A stretch of 64,000 bases of DNA from Streptomyces griseochromogenes (GCF_001542625.1 NZ_CP016279.1:7998001-8062000), one strand, 5' to 3'. Shown: positions 6,809 through 15,627, counted from the stretch's first letter. The notes: a model not told the origin generated them from the sequence alone. Numbers and translations: made by a program.

Positions 6809-8994
6809 GAGGGCTTCTCCGTGGCCGAGTTGACGGACTGCCGCAGTCGCCGTTCGATGCGGTCGGCCAGACCCTGCGCCTCGTTGCCGAGGCCCGCCTG
6901 GGCGGATGCCGAGGTGGCGCCGGAGCTGGTGGCGTCCGCCGCGGGCTGCGGAGAGTCGACGGTACGTCCGTCGGCCCAGCCGGAGACGGAGTAGGCCACG
7001 ACGGGAGAGTCGGTGAGGACGGAGATGGTCCAGGTGGCGCGCTGCTTGTCGCCGAAGCCGGCCGCGACGGTGCCCTTGGCGGCGTACGGCCGGGGCATCA
7101 GGTCGCTGCGGAGGTCCAGGTGCTCGTCGCGGAAGCGGGCGGCGAGCGCGGACATGCTCGCGGAGCCGCCCTTGGTGAACAGCAGGCCGACGGTGGTGAC
7201 GTAGGTCTGGGTGGCGTCGGTGTAGGTGGCGCGCAGCAGGCGCTGGCAGCCGACGGGGGTGAGGGCCTTGTGCAGCAGCGGGTCGAAGGCGTCGGCGCAG
7301 CCGCTGTCCGGGGCGACGGCGATCCGGGTCCAGGTCCGGTCGGCGCCGCCGGGTCCGGCTCCGGTGCCCTGGACGGTGGGCGGGAAGAGCTGGTCGACGG
7401 GCACGCTGTGCCAGAGCGTGGTGGCCACGCTGAACTCGTTCCCGGCGGGGCCGTCCCCGCCGTCCCCGGTGAGCCAGCTCCCGGTCACCGCACCGCCGAT
7501 GAGGCCGAGCCCGAGGACCAGGCAGGCGGCGGCAGCGGCCGTACGGGGCCGCAGCCGTAGCCCCGGTGCCCGCACCCCTGTGCGCTCGCCGTACCCCTCG
7601 GGCTCCCCGAAGGACAGGATCGGCCGGGCGGCCGTCGCGGCACTCCAGGAGAACGACGGGTCCGGAGAGGCCGTCGGGGGGTGGGCGGGGTCGCTCGGAC
7701 TCCACGCGGTCCGGAGATCGCGCGCGCCGGGCACGGACGGGGACACCGGGGAGGACGAAGGGGGCCGCGCCGAGGAAGCCTCGCGGTCGGGGGCCGACGC
7801 GGCACCCGCGTACCCGGCGGCGGATCCCGGCGTGCGCCCGGAGGCGGGTGAGACCACGGAACCCACGGAACCCTCGGGCGCCGACCGGATCGGCCGGAGC
7901 CGTGCCGTCGTCTCGGACGCGGCCTCCGCAGGCGCTCCGGAGGGGCCAGGCCGGGAGCCCGCGTACGGCGCCGCCGATGAATCCTCGCGGTCGGCGACGG
8001 GAGCCGGGGCGGAGGCGGAGAAGGGGGCCGAGGCGGAACCCGAACGCCCGCCGGCAGAGCCCGGCTCACCCGGGCGCCCGGCACCGGACGCCGCCACACC
8101 CCCGGGTCGCCGCGCCCCGCCCGCCGACGGAATCGGCCGCAGCCGAGCCGTCGTCTCCGACGGGGACTCCGCGGGGGCCTGCGACGGGCGGGGCTGAGCC
8201 CCGGGGCCCTGTCCCGGGCGCGGCGGAACGGAGGTGGCCGCACCACCGACCGTCGGGGCCTCGGGGCGATGGGTCTGAGACCCCGGACCACGCACCGGAC
8301 GCGGCGGAACGGACGCGACCGCACCATCCACCACCGGAGCCTCCGGACCATGAGACTGAGACCCCGGGCCACGCACCGGACGCGGGACGGAGGTGGTCGC
8401 ACCGTCGGCCGCCGGGGGCTCGGGGCGGCGAGGCCGGGATCCGGGGCCTTGCGGCGGGCGCGGCGGCTGCGTGGTCGTGTGCGCGTCGTGGGGTGTGCGG
8501 CCCGCGCTCGGTGGGGTGTCGGGGAAGCGGGCCGAGGCGGGGGGCGGTGGCGGGCTCACCGGGTCGGTGGCCTCGGGTACGGCGGAGGGGCGGGAGGCGG
8601 GGATGCGGGAGGAGCCGGCGCCGGTCGGGCCTTCGGTGCGCCCGCTCTGCGCGTGCCGCTCCCCCGCCGTCCGGCCGGACGCGCCCCGCGCGGCGCGCGG
8701 GGCGAACACGGAGGGTTCGTCGTCGAGGTCGGCTTCGAGGTCGCGGAGATCCGGCCTGGTCGCCTGGGCCGCGAAGCCCGTGCCCGGCCTTCCGGCGGCG
8801 GGCGCCGGGCCGGCTCCTCGGGCCGGCGATCCCGGCGTGGCCGTGTCGCGGCCGGCAGCCGCGTGACCGGTCGTCGGCCGACCGGCGGGCGTGCCCGATG
8901 ACGGCGTGCCGGAGGCGGTGGTGTCCTGGGTGGGGGCGGGAGGCGGGGACGAGGGGCGCGGAGGGATCGGGGCGCGGCGCGCTTCCGTGCTCAT
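6805..8994 (-). CDS. Large Pro/Ala/Ser-rich single-pass membrane protein
   Basis: A 729-residue protein not recognised by family. Residues 1 to about 490 are low-complexity (Pro, Ala, Ser, Arg, Gly) with a tandem ~27-residue repeat (RPVRGPGSQ...PEAP...SVPP; DNA 8170-8460). A membrane helix follows (TAAAACLVLGLGLIGGAVTG), then a folded C-terminal domain of about 200 residues (TLWHSVPVDQLFPPTVQGTG, a pair of Cys at GCADAF and VGCQRLL, DRTWTRIAVAPDS). The long disordered half should be cytoplasmic and the compact domain outside. Start: the ATG at 8994. The stop overlaps the mycosin start (ATGA), so the pair forms one unit. It may position or regulate the protease; that is inference. Confidence 0.7.
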   Translation of the reverse strand: MSTEARRAPIPPRPSSPPPAPTQDTTASGTPSSGTPAGRPTTGHAAAGRDTATPGSPARGAGPAPAAGRPGTGFAAQATRPDLRDLEADLDDEPSVFAPRAARGASGRTAGERHAQSGRTEGPTGAGSSRIPASRPSAVPEATDPVSPPPPPASARFPDTPPSAGRTPHDAHTTTQPPRPPQGPGSRPRRPEPPAADGATTSVPRPVRGPGSQSHGPEAPVVDGAVASVPPRPVRGPGSQTHRPEAPTVGGAATSVPPRPGQGPGAQPRPSQAPAESPSETTARLRPIPSAGGARRPGGVAASGAGRPGEPGSAGGRSGSASAPFSASAPAPVADREDSSAAPYAGSRPGPSGAPAEAASETTARLRPIRSAPEGSVGSVVSPASGRTPGSAAGYAGAASAPDREASSARPPSSSPVSPSVPGARDLRTAWSPSDPAHPPTASPDPSFSWSAATAARPILSFGEPEGYGERTGVRAPGLRLRPRTAAAAACLVLGLGLIGGAVTGSWLTGDGGDGPAGNEFSVATTLWHSVPVDQLFPPTVQGTGAGPGGADRTWTRIAVAPDSGCADAFDPLLHKALTPVGCQRLLRATYTDATQTYVTTVGLLFTKGGSASMSALAARFRDEHLDLRSDLMPRPYAAKGTVAAGFGDKQRATWTISVLTDSPVVAYSVSGWADGRTVDSPQPAADATSSGATSASAQAGLGNEAQGLADRIERRLRQSVNSATEKPS
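8170..8460. repeat. Tandem ~81-bp coding repeat in the Pro-rich gene
   Basis: About three and a half units of roughly 27 codons. Each unit reads RPxxGPGSQ, then xxPEAPxxxGAxxSVPP on the minus strand; the two central units are nearly identical at DNA level (GACTGAGACCCCGG versus GTCTGAGACCCCGG region, and CACGCACCGGACGCGG in both). Such repeats can change copy number by recombination. Confidence 0.7.
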
Positions 8995-9267
8995 GCACCC
9001 CCCGTTTCCTCGTGCCCGGGCCGTTTCCTCGTACGCGGGCCGTCATGCTTTCCGGCCGCGCCCGGTGGGAGAACTCCGTCCGGGCACGCATACCCGTACG
9101 GCTGGACCGGCATCCCGGTTCAGGTGAAGCGGCCGGGTGCGTTCCGCCGTACGTGCGCGTCACTCTACGGGTTGTCCGGAAGAGAACGAGAACCAGTCCG
9201 CCAGGCCGGGGCATCTGCCCGGAACGTCCCCCTACCCTGCGGTAATCCTGTCTGGCAGGCTTCCGTC

Positions 9268-10470
9268 ATGACTGCGCCTGCCGCCGCTCGGGCCCGTTAC
9301 GACCGGGCCACCGCCCATCTCGACGCCCCGCTCGCGATCGTGGACCTGGACGCCTTCGACGCCAACGCGGCCGACCTGGTCCGCCGCGCCGCGGGCAAGC
9401 CCGTCCGGGTCGCCAGCAAGTCGGTTCGCTGCCGGGCCCTGCTGGAACGTGTCCTGGCCAGGGACGGTTTCCAGGGGATCATGTCGTTCACCCTGGGCGA
9501 GTCGCTGTGGCTCGCCCGCTCCGGGTTCGACGACATCCTGCTGGCCTATCCGTCCGCCGACCGCGCGGGCTTCGCGGAGCTGGCCGCCGATCCCAAGCTC
9601 GCCGACGCGGTCACCGTGATGATCGACGACATCGCCCATCTCGACCTCATCGACGCCGCCCGTGACGGCGGGAGTGAAGTGGTGCGGGTCTGCCTGGAGT
9701 TGGACACCTCGCTGAAGCTGCTCGGCGGCCGGGTGCGGGTCGGGGCGCGACGGTCGCCGCTGTACTCGCCCGCCCAACTCGCCGAGCTGGCCCGGGCCGT
9801 GGCCCGGCGGCCGGGGTTCCGGCTGGTGGGGATCATGGCGTACGAGGGGCACGTCGCCGGGGTCGGGGACACCGTGGCCGGGCGGCCGCTGCGCTCGCGG
9901 GCCATCCGGCTGATGCAGGCCGCCGCCCGGCGCGAGCTGGCCGAGCGGCGCGGCGCCGTGGTGCGGGCGGTGCGGGCCGTGGTGCCCGGCCTGGAGTTCG
10001 TCAACGGCGGTGGCACGGGCAGTGTGCAGCACACCGCGGCCGAGGACGCGGTCACCGAGATCGCGGCCGGTTCGGGGCTGTACGTGCCCCGGTTGTTCGA
10101 CAACTACACGTCCTTCTCCGGCCGTCCGGCCGCCCTGTTCGCGCAGCCCGTCGTACGGCGGCCCGGGGTGGGTGTCGTCACCGTGCTCGGCGGCGGATAT
10201 CCGGCCTCCGGTGTCGCGGGTCGCGACCGGCTGCCGGTGCCGTACCTGCCGGAGGGGCTGAGGTACGACCCGCAGGAGGGCCCGGGCGAGGTGCAGACCC
10301 CGCTGCTCGGCTCGCCCGCCGACGACCTGCTCATCGGCGACAAGGTGTGGTTCCGGCACGCCAAGGCGGGCGAGATGTGCGAGCGGTTCGACACGCTGCA
10401 CCTGATCGAGGGGGACGTGGTGACGGCTACCGTGCCCACCTATCGGGGTGAGGGGCAGACGTTCCTCTGA
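9268..10470 (+). CDS. PLP-dependent amino acid deaminase/aldolase (alanine racemase N-terminal fold, D-threonine aldolase-like)
   Basis: A 400-residue protein with the alanine-racemase-like barrel. The likely pyridoxal phosphate lysine is in PVRVASKSVRC. The family's glycine-rich phosphate-binding part is VNGGGTGSVQHTA, and the C-terminal beta domain carries a metal-site-like region (DKVWFRHAKAGEMCERF) typical of D-threonine aldolase/D-serine dehydratase relatives. It is annotated in actinobacteria as amino acid deaminase/aldolase; the true substrate (a D-amino acid or hydroxy-amino acid) is not fixed by sequence. The start is the ATG at 9268 rather than the longer frame from 9124, because the alignment-like core begins MTAPAAARARYDRATAHLDAP. 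It stands alone, ended by a strong terminator. Confidence 0.8.
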   Translation: MTAPAAARARYDRATAHLDAPLAIVDLDAFDANAADLVRRAAGKPVRVASKSVRCRALLERVLARDGFQGIMSFTLGESLWLARSGFDDILLAYPSADRAGFAELAADPKLADAVTVMIDDIAHLDLIDAARDGGSEVVRVCLELDTSLKLLGGRVRVGARRSPLYSPAQLAELARAVARRPGFRLVGIMAYEGHVAGVGDTVAGRPLRSRAIRLMQAAARRELAERRGAVVRAVRAVVPGLEFVNGGGTGSVQHTAAEDAVTEIAAGSGLYVPRLFDNYTSFSGRPAALFAQPVVRRPGVGVVTVLGGGYPASGVAGRDRLPVPYLPEGLRYDPQEGPGEVQTPLLGSPADDLLIGDKVWFRHAKAGEMCERFDTLHLIEGDVVTATVPTYRGEGQTFL

Positions 10471-10485
10471 GGCCGTCGTCGCCGT

Positions 10486-10518
10486 GGGCAGCGGCCGCCG
10501 GAGCGGCGGCCGCTGCCC
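10486..10518. terminator. Bidirectional terminator between aldolase and SDR genes
   Basis: 15-bp perfect stem (10486-10500 with 10504-10518, loop GAG) between two converging genes. No U-tract, as is common in Streptomyces. Confidence 0.75.
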
Positions 10519-10529
10519 GGGTCCGTGCC

Positions 10530-11312
10530 CTACAGAGGCGTGACGTACGCGCCCGCGATTCCGCCGTCCACCAGGAAGTCGGTGGCGTTGACGAAGGAGG
10601 AGTCGTCGCTGGCCAGGAAGGCGACGGCGGCGGCGATCTCCTCGGCCTCGGCGAACCGGCCGACCGGGATGTGGACGAGCCGGCGGGCCGCCCGCTCCGG
10701 GTCCTTGGCGAACAGCTCCTGGAGGAGCGGGGTGTTGACCGGGCCGGGGCACAGGGCGTTCACCCGGATGCCCTCGCGGGCGAACTGCACGCCCAGCTCG
10801 CGGGACATGGCGAGGACGCCGCCCTTGGAGGCCGTGTACGAGATCTGGGAGGTGGCGGCGCCCATCCTCGCCACGAAGGACGCCGTGTTGATGATGGAGC
10901 CCTTGCCCTGGCGGCGCATGTAGGGGATGGCGGCCTTGCAGCAGAGGTAGACGGAGGTGAGGTTGACCTCCTGGACCCGCTTCCAGGCCTCCAGGCCGGT
11001 CTCCAGGATGGAGTCGTCGTCGGGCGGGGAGATGCCGGCGTTGTTGAAGGCGACGTCGACGCTGCCGTAGGTGTCGTACGCCGTCTTGAACAGCGTCTCG
11101 ACCTGCTCGGGGTCGGTGACGTCGACCTTGACGAAGAGCCCGCCGACCTCGTCGGCGGCGGCCTTGCCGCGGGCCTCGTCGACGTCGGCGCAGACCACGT
11201 GCGCGCCCTCGGAGGCGAGGCGGCGGGCGGCGGCGAGGCCGATGCCGCTGCCGGCTCCGGTGACGACGGCGGTACGGCCGACCAGGCGGCGGCAAACGGT
11301 GTTGTCGGTCAC
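10530..11312 (-). CDS. Short-chain dehydrogenase/reductase, ethanolamine gene set
   Basis: A 260-residue classical SDR: TGAGSGIG (NAD(P)-binding, residues about 19-26), NNAGI, an active-site Ser in NTASF and YTASK (Tyr-xxx-Lys). Acidic CADVD at the end of the second strand favours NAD(H). It is the last gene of a run with the aldehyde dehydrogenase and glnA4, overlapping the former by 4 bp (GTGA). By position it would oxidise the hydroxyl of gamma-glutamylethanolamide to the aldehyde, feeding the next enzyme. That role is inferred from context and the S. coelicolor glnA4 pathway (SCO1611 is the synteny match from memory). A different alcohol substrate is possible. Confidence 0.85.
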   Translation of the reverse strand: MTDNTVCRRLVGRTAVVTGAGSGIGLAAARRLASEGAHVVCADVDEARGKAAADEVGGLFVKVDVTDPEQVETLFKTAYDTYGSVDVAFNNAGISPPDDDSILETGLEAWKRVQEVNLTSVYLCCKAAIPYMRRQGKGSIINTASFVARMGAATSQISYTASKGGVLAMSRELGVQFAREGIRVNALCPGPVNTPLLQELFAKDPERAARRLVHIPVGRFAEAEEIAAAVAFLASDDSSFVNATDFLVDGGIAGAYVTPL

Positions 11313-12682
11313 TGTGCGGGGCCCTCCGTGCTGATGAAGACGTTCTTGGTTTCGGTGAAGGCGGTCAGGGCGTCCGGGCCGAGTTCACGGCCGAGTCCGG
11401 ACTGCTTGAAGCCGCCGAACGGGGTCGAGTAGCGGACGCTGGAGTGGGAGTTGACGGACAGGTTGCCCGCGCGGACGGCCTGGGAGACGCGCAGGGCGCG
11501 GCCCACGTCCCGGGTCCAGATGGAGCCGGACAGGCCGTAGGGGGTGTCGTTGGCGAGGCGGACCGCGTCGTCCTCGTCGGTGAAGGGGAGGAGGACGGCG
11601 ACGGGGCCGAAGATCTCCTCACGGGCCGCCGCGCTGTCCGGCCGCCCCCCCGTGAGAACGGTCGGCGGGAACCAGAAGCCGGGTCCGTCGGGGGCACTGC
11701 CGCGCAGGGCCGGGGCGTCCTCGGGAACGTACGACCGTACGCGGTCGAGCTGCTGACGGGAGATCAGCGGGCCCATCTGGGTCTTCTCGTCGGCCGGGTC
11801 GCCCACCACGACCCCGGCCAGCGCGTCGGCGAGGAAGTCGCGGGCCTCGTCGTACACCGACTCCTGGACGAGGATCCGGGTGCGGGCGCAGCAGTCCTGG
11901 CCGGAGTTGTCCAGGAAGGAGAAGGGGTCGAGGGCGGCCTTGAGGTCGGCGTCGGCGAAGACGATGTTGGGGCTCTTGCCGCCGAGTTCGAGCGTGAGGC
12001 GCTTGGTCTGGTCGGCGCAGAGCGCCATGATGCGCTTGCCGACCCGGGTGGAGCCGGTGAAGACGATCTTGGCGACGCCCGGGTTGCGTACGAGGGACTC
12101 GCCCGCGATGTCGCCGCGCCCGGGCAGGACCTGGAACAGGTGCTCGGGCAGGCCCGCCTCCAGGGCGAGTTCGGCGAGGCGCAGGGCCGTCAGCGGGGTG
12201 GTCTCGGCGGGCTTGAGAAGGACCGCGTTGCCCGCCGCGAGCGCCGGGGCCGTGCCCCAGGCGGCGATCGGCATCGGGAAGTTCCAGGGCGCGATGACCC
12301 CGACGACGCCGAGCGGTTCGAGCAGGGTGACGTCGAGGCCGCCGGCGACCGGGATCTGCCGGCCGGACAGCCGCTCCACTCCGCCGGCCGCGTACTCCAG
12401 CAGATCGCGGACGTTGCCGGCCTCCCAGCGGGCGTTGCCGAGGGTGTGGCCGGCCTCGCGCACCTCCAGCCGGGCGAGTTCCTCGATGTGGCCGTCGACG
12501 ACGGCGGCGAAGCGGCGCAGCAGCCGGGCCCGGTCGCCGGGCGCGGCGGCCGCCCACGCCCGCTGGGCCCGGGCGGCCCGGGACACGGCCGCGTCGACGT
12601 CCTGCTCGACGGCGCCGGGTACGGTCGCGATCACCTCTTCCGTCGCGGGGTTGAGGACGTCGAGTTCATACGGTTGCGACAC
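11309..12682 (-). CDS. Aldehyde dehydrogenase (NAD-dependent), ethanolamine gene set
   Basis: A 457-residue aldehyde dehydrogenase. The NAD fold has PWNFPMPIAAW, KPAETTP and FTGSTRVGK; the general base is Glu in LELGGKSPN, the catalytic Cys is in NSGQDCCAR, and EEIFGPV and NDTPYGLSG are also present. It is about 30-40 residues shorter than typical betaine-aldehyde dehydrogenases but nothing catalytic is missing. Start: GTG at 12682 (VSQPYELDVLNP), with GTGAGG 6 nt upstream, a ribosome-binding site that overlaps the glnA4 stop. It would oxidise gamma-glutamyl-aminoacetaldehyde to gamma-glutamylglycine (inference). It is coupled to the SDR by a GTGA overlap. Confidence 0.88.
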   Translation of the reverse strand: MSQPYELDVLNPATEEVIATVPGAVEQDVDAAVSRAARAQRAWAAAAPGDRARLLRRFAAVVDGHIEELARLEVREAGHTLGNARWEAGNVRDLLEYAAGGVERLSGRQIPVAGGLDVTLLEPLGVVGVIAPWNFPMPIAAWGTAPALAAGNAVLLKPAETTPLTALRLAELALEAGLPEHLFQVLPGRGDIAGESLVRNPGVAKIVFTGSTRVGKRIMALCADQTKRLTLELGGKSPNIVFADADLKAALDPFSFLDNSGQDCCARTRILVQESVYDEARDFLADALAGVVVGDPADEKTQMGPLISRQQLDRVRSYVPEDAPALRGSAPDGPGFWFPPTVLTGGRPDSAAAREEIFGPVAVLLPFTDEDDAVRLANDTPYGLSGSIWTRDVGRALRVSQAVRAGNLSVNSHSSVRYSTPFGGFKQSGLGRELGPDALTAFTETKNVFISTEGPAQ

Positions 12683-12690
12683 GTCATGCC

Positions 12691-14049
12691 TCACATGCGT
12701 TCGAAGGAGCGGCGCAGCTCCCAGTCGGTGACCGCGGCGTCGAAGGCCTGCAGTTCGACGCGTGCCATGTTGCGGTAGTGCGCGACGACCTCGTCGCCGA
12801 AGGCGGCCTTGGCGATCGGGCTGTTCTCCCAGAGGTCGGCGGCCTCGCGCAGGGTGGTCGGGACGTGCTCGAAGCCGGCGGTGTAGGCGTTGCCGGGGCA
12901 GGGCTCGGGCAGTTCCAGCTTCTGCTCGATGCCGTACAGGCCCGCCGCGACCAGTCCGGCGACGGCGAGGTACGGGTTGACGTCGCCGCCGGGGAGGCGG
13001 TTCTCGAAGCGCAGGGAACGGCCATGGCCGACCACGCGCAGCGCGCAGGTGCGGTTGTCGTGGCCCCAGGCGACGGCGGTGGGGGCGAAGGAGCCGGGCT
13101 GGAACCGCTTGTAGGAGTTGATGTTGGGGGCGTAGAGCAGGGAGAAGTCGCGCAGGGCCGCGAGCTGTCCGGCGAGGAAGTGCCGCATCACGTCGGACAT
13201 TCCGTCGGGCCCGGCCATCGCGTTCTCGCCGTCGGCGTCCGCGAGCGAGAGGTGGATGTGGCAGGAGTTGCCCTCGCGCTCGTTGTACTTGGCCATGAAG
13301 GTGATCGAGACGCCCTCCTGGGCGGCGATCTCCTTCGACCCGGTCTTGTAGAGGGCGTGCTGGTCGCAGGTGACGAGGGCCTCGTCGTAGCGGAAGGCGA
13401 TCTCGTGCTGGCCGGGGTTGCACTCGCCCTTGGCGGACTCCACGGTCAGGCCCGCGCCCGCCATGTCGTTGCGCAGGCGGCGCAGCAGGGGCTCGATACG
13501 GCCGGTGCCGAGGATGGAGTAGTCGATGTTGTACTGGTTGGCCGGGGTCAGGCCACGGTAGTTCGCGTCCCAGGCCTGCTCGTAGCTGTCCTTGAAGACG
13601 ATGAACTCCAGCTCGGTGCCGACCTGGGCGGTGTAGCCGAGTTCGGCGAGCCTTGCGAGCTGGCGGCGCAGGATCTGGCGCGGGGCGGCGACGACCGGGG
13701 AGCCGTCGTTCCAGGCGAGGTCGGCGACGAGCAGGGCGGTGCCGGGATGCCAAGGGATGCGGCGCAGGGTGGCCAGGTCGGGGTGCATGGCGAAGTCGCC
13801 GTAGCCGCGGTCCCAGGAGGACATCTCGTAGCCGTCGACGGTGTTCATCTCGGTGTCGACGGCGAGCAGGTAGTTGCAGCCCTCGGTGCCGTGCCGCAGG
13901 ACCTCGTCGAGGAAGAATCGGGCGGCGAACCGCTTGCCCTGCAGCCGCCCTTGCATGTCGGGGAAGGCCAGGACGACAGTGTCGATCTCACCGCCGGCGA
14001 CGAGGGCGTGTAGCTCCTCGACACTGAGCGGGGGTGTGCGGTCTGCCAC
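12691..14049 (-). CDS. glnA4: GlnA4-type gamma-glutamylethanolamide synthetase (glutamine synthetase-like)
   Basis: A 452-residue glutamine synthetase-like ligase. Metal and substrate motifs are present: GTELEF, NPGQHEIAF, SCHIHLSL, NSYKRF and RFENRLPGGDVNPYL. There is no NLYDLP-type adenylylation site, so it is not a classical regulated GSI. In S. coelicolor the syntenic GlnA4 (SCO1613) joins ethanolamine to glutamate with ATP, the first step of ethanolamine use; that study reported ethanolamine induction and ammonium repression. Here it heads a minus-strand run with aldehyde dehydrogenase and SDR and is divergent from its GntR repressor. Substrate assignment is by synteny; a related amine is the alternative. 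Confidence 0.85.
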   Translation of the reverse strand: MADRTPPLSVEELHALVAGGEIDTVVLAFPDMQGRLQGKRFAARFFLDEVLRHGTEGCNYLLAVDTEMNTVDGYEMSSWDRGYGDFAMHPDLATLRRIPWHPGTALLVADLAWNDGSPVVAAPRQILRRQLARLAELGYTAQVGTELEFIVFKDSYEQAWDANYRGLTPANQYNIDYSILGTGRIEPLLRRLRNDMAGAGLTVESAKGECNPGQHEIAFRYDEALVTCDQHALYKTGSKEIAAQEGVSITFMAKYNEREGNSCHIHLSLADADGENAMAGPDGMSDVMRHFLAGQLAALRDFSLLYAPNINSYKRFQPGSFAPTAVAWGHDNRTCALRVVGHGRSLRFENRLPGGDVNPYLAVAGLVAAGLYGIEQKLELPEPCPGNAYTAGFEHVPTTLREAADLWENSPIAKAAFGDEVVAHYRNMARVELQAFDAAVTDWELRRSFERM

Positions 14050-14144
14050 GGGAGAGCCTCCTTAGGCTGCTTCGCGTTTTGCGGCGGGGCCGGGAGCCAT
14101 AAGGTATTGCCGAGAACCATTGCTTGGGAAGGGGGTAAAGCCGG

Positions 14145-14882
14145 ATGTCGCAGGACGTGGATCCGAGCGGACTGAACGACCGGCTCACTCCGGTGCTGCG
14201 GCCGGTGCGGGCGGGCAACGGCTTCGAGGAGGCGCTGGAGCAGATCCTCCAGGTCGTGCGGCTCGGTCTGGTGCCGGGCGGCGAGCGGCTGCCGGCCGAG
14301 CGCGAGCTCGCGGAACGGCTCGGGATCAGCCGGGTGACGCTGCGCGAGGTGCTGAAGGTGCTCCAGGACCAGGGCCTGGTGGAGTCCCGGCGCGGCCGGT
14401 ACGGCGGAACGTTCGTGCTGTCGCGCACGGACGCGGGCGGCGAGGACGAGCTGCGCCGGCGGATCGCCGAGGTCGACATCGAGGACGTACTCCGGTTCCG
14501 CGAGGTCCTCGAGGTGGGAGCGGCGGGGCTGTGCGCGGCGCACGGGCTGACCGACGAGCAGGCGGTGCGGCTGCGGGAGGCGCTGGACCGGACCCACGAG
14601 GCCCCGCTCGCGGACTACCGGCGGCTGGACACGCTGCTGCACCTGACGCTGGCCGAACTGTGCGGCTCCCCGTCGCTGACCGCGCAGTACGCGGCGGTGC
14701 GGGCGAGCGTCAACGACCTGCTGGACTGCATCCCGCTGCTGGTGCGCAACCTGGAGCACTCCCAGCGCCAGCACACCGCGCTGGTGGAGGCGGTGCTGGA
14801 CGGGGACGCGGACGGCGCGCGGGAGATGATGCGCGAGCACTGCGCGGGCACTGCGGCGCTGCTGCGGGGCTTCCTGGCGTGA
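14145..14882 (+). CDS. epuRI: GntR/FadR-family repressor of glnA4 (EpuRI-type)
   Basis: A 245-residue FadR-subfamily regulator. The N-terminal winged helix spans about residues 25-90 (GERLPAERELAERLGISRVTLREVLKVL, then the wing GRYGGTFVL), followed by an all-helical FCD ligand domain (FREVLEVGAAGLCAA, RLDTLLHLTLAELCG, HTALVEAVLDGD). His residues in the LHLTLAEL and QHTALV helices are placed as in the metal-binding FCD site. It faces glnA4 across 95 bp. The syntenic S. coelicolor protein SCO1614 was named EpuRI and reported as repressor of glnA4; I rely on memory for that. Confidence 0.85.
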   Translation: MSQDVDPSGLNDRLTPVLRPVRAGNGFEEALEQILQVVRLGLVPGGERLPAERELAERLGISRVTLREVLKVLQDQGLVESRRGRYGGTFVLSRTDAGGEDELRRRIAEVDIEDVLRFREVLEVGAAGLCAAHGLTDEQAVRLREALDRTHEAPLADYRRLDTLLHLTLAELCGSPSLTAQYAAVRASVNDLLDCIPLLVRNLEHSQRQHTALVEAVLDGDADGAREMMREHCAGTAALLRGFLA

Positions 14883-14934
14883 CCCGGCTCTGCAAAGGTA
14901 TGCACGTGGACCTTTTGATTTCGGGGAGGGCAGC

Positions 14935-15621
14935 GTGACCGTACGACCGCTGATCGGTGTGAGTACGTATCTGGAGACCGGTGCGCGCTGGGGCGTGTGG
15001 GAGCTGGACGCGGTGCTGCTGCCGGCCGGCTATCCGCGGCTGGTGCAGGAGGCCGGGGGGCTCGCCCTTCTGCTGCCGCCGGACGCGCCCGAGCGGGCCG
15101 CCGCGGCGGTGGAGCGGCTGGACGGGCTGGTGATCGCGGGCGGGCCGGACGTGGATCCCTCCCGCTACGGCGCCGAGCGCTCACCCCGTACGGGGCCGCC
15201 CGCGCCGGAGCGGGACGCCTGGGAACTCGCGCTGATCGACGCGGCGCTTCGCGCGAGCGTGCCGCTGCTGGGGATCTGCCGGGGCATGCAGCTGCTGAAC
15301 GTGGCCCTCGGCGGCACGCTGGTGCAGCACCTGGACGGGCACGCGGAGCAGGTCGGCGTGTTCGGCCGGCATCTCGTGAAGCCGGAGCCGGGGACGCTGT
15401 ACGCGGGGATCGCCCCGGAGGAGACCTCCGTGCCCACCTATCACCATCAGGCGGTGGAGCGGCTCGGGGAGGGGCTGGTGGCCTCGGCCCGTGCGGCCGA
15501 CGGGACCGTGGAGGCGCTGGAGCTGCCGTCCGGCGACGGATGGGTGCTGGGGGTGCAGTGGCATCCGGAGATGGGCTCGGACCTGCGGGTCATGCGGGCG
15601 CTGGTGCGGGCGGCGTCCTGA
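14935..15621 (+). CDS. Gamma-glutamyl hydrolase, class I glutamine amidotransferase (PuuD-like)
   Basis: A 228-residue peptidase C26 protein. The nucleophile is the Cys in GICRGMQLLN and the His/Glu pair is in GVQWHPEMG; YHHQAVERLG is the family's substrate-side motif. It hydrolyses gamma-glutamyl amides. Next to glnA4 it would release glutamate and glycine from gamma-glutamylglycine, the last step of the route (inference). Start is the GTG at 14935, after GGGAGGGCAGC. Co-directional with the GntR repressor, 52 bp downstream of it, so it might share its promoter. Converges on the LysR gene with only 6 bp between stops. Confidence 0.88.
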   Translation: MTVRPLIGVSTYLETGARWGVWELDAVLLPAGYPRLVQEAGGLALLLPPDAPERAAAAVERLDGLVIAGGPDVDPSRYGAERSPRTGPPAPERDAWELALIDAALRASVPLLGICRGMQLLNVALGGTLVQHLDGHAEQVGVFGRHLVKPEPGTLYAGIAPEETSVPTYHHQAVERLGEGLVASARAADGTVEALELPSGDGWVLGVQWHPEMGSDLRVMRALVRAAS

Positions 15622-15627
15622 CCCCGC

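Noticed and set aside
9124..9267. N-terminal extension of the aldolase/deaminase
   Set aside because: No ribosome-binding site and no family similarity; the conserved core begins at the ATG at 9268.
14050..14144. FadR-type operator in the glnA4/epuRI spacer
   Set aside because: Only a direct repeat GCAAT (minus strand, in GCAATGGTTCTCGGCAATACC) is visible; no convincing palindrome.
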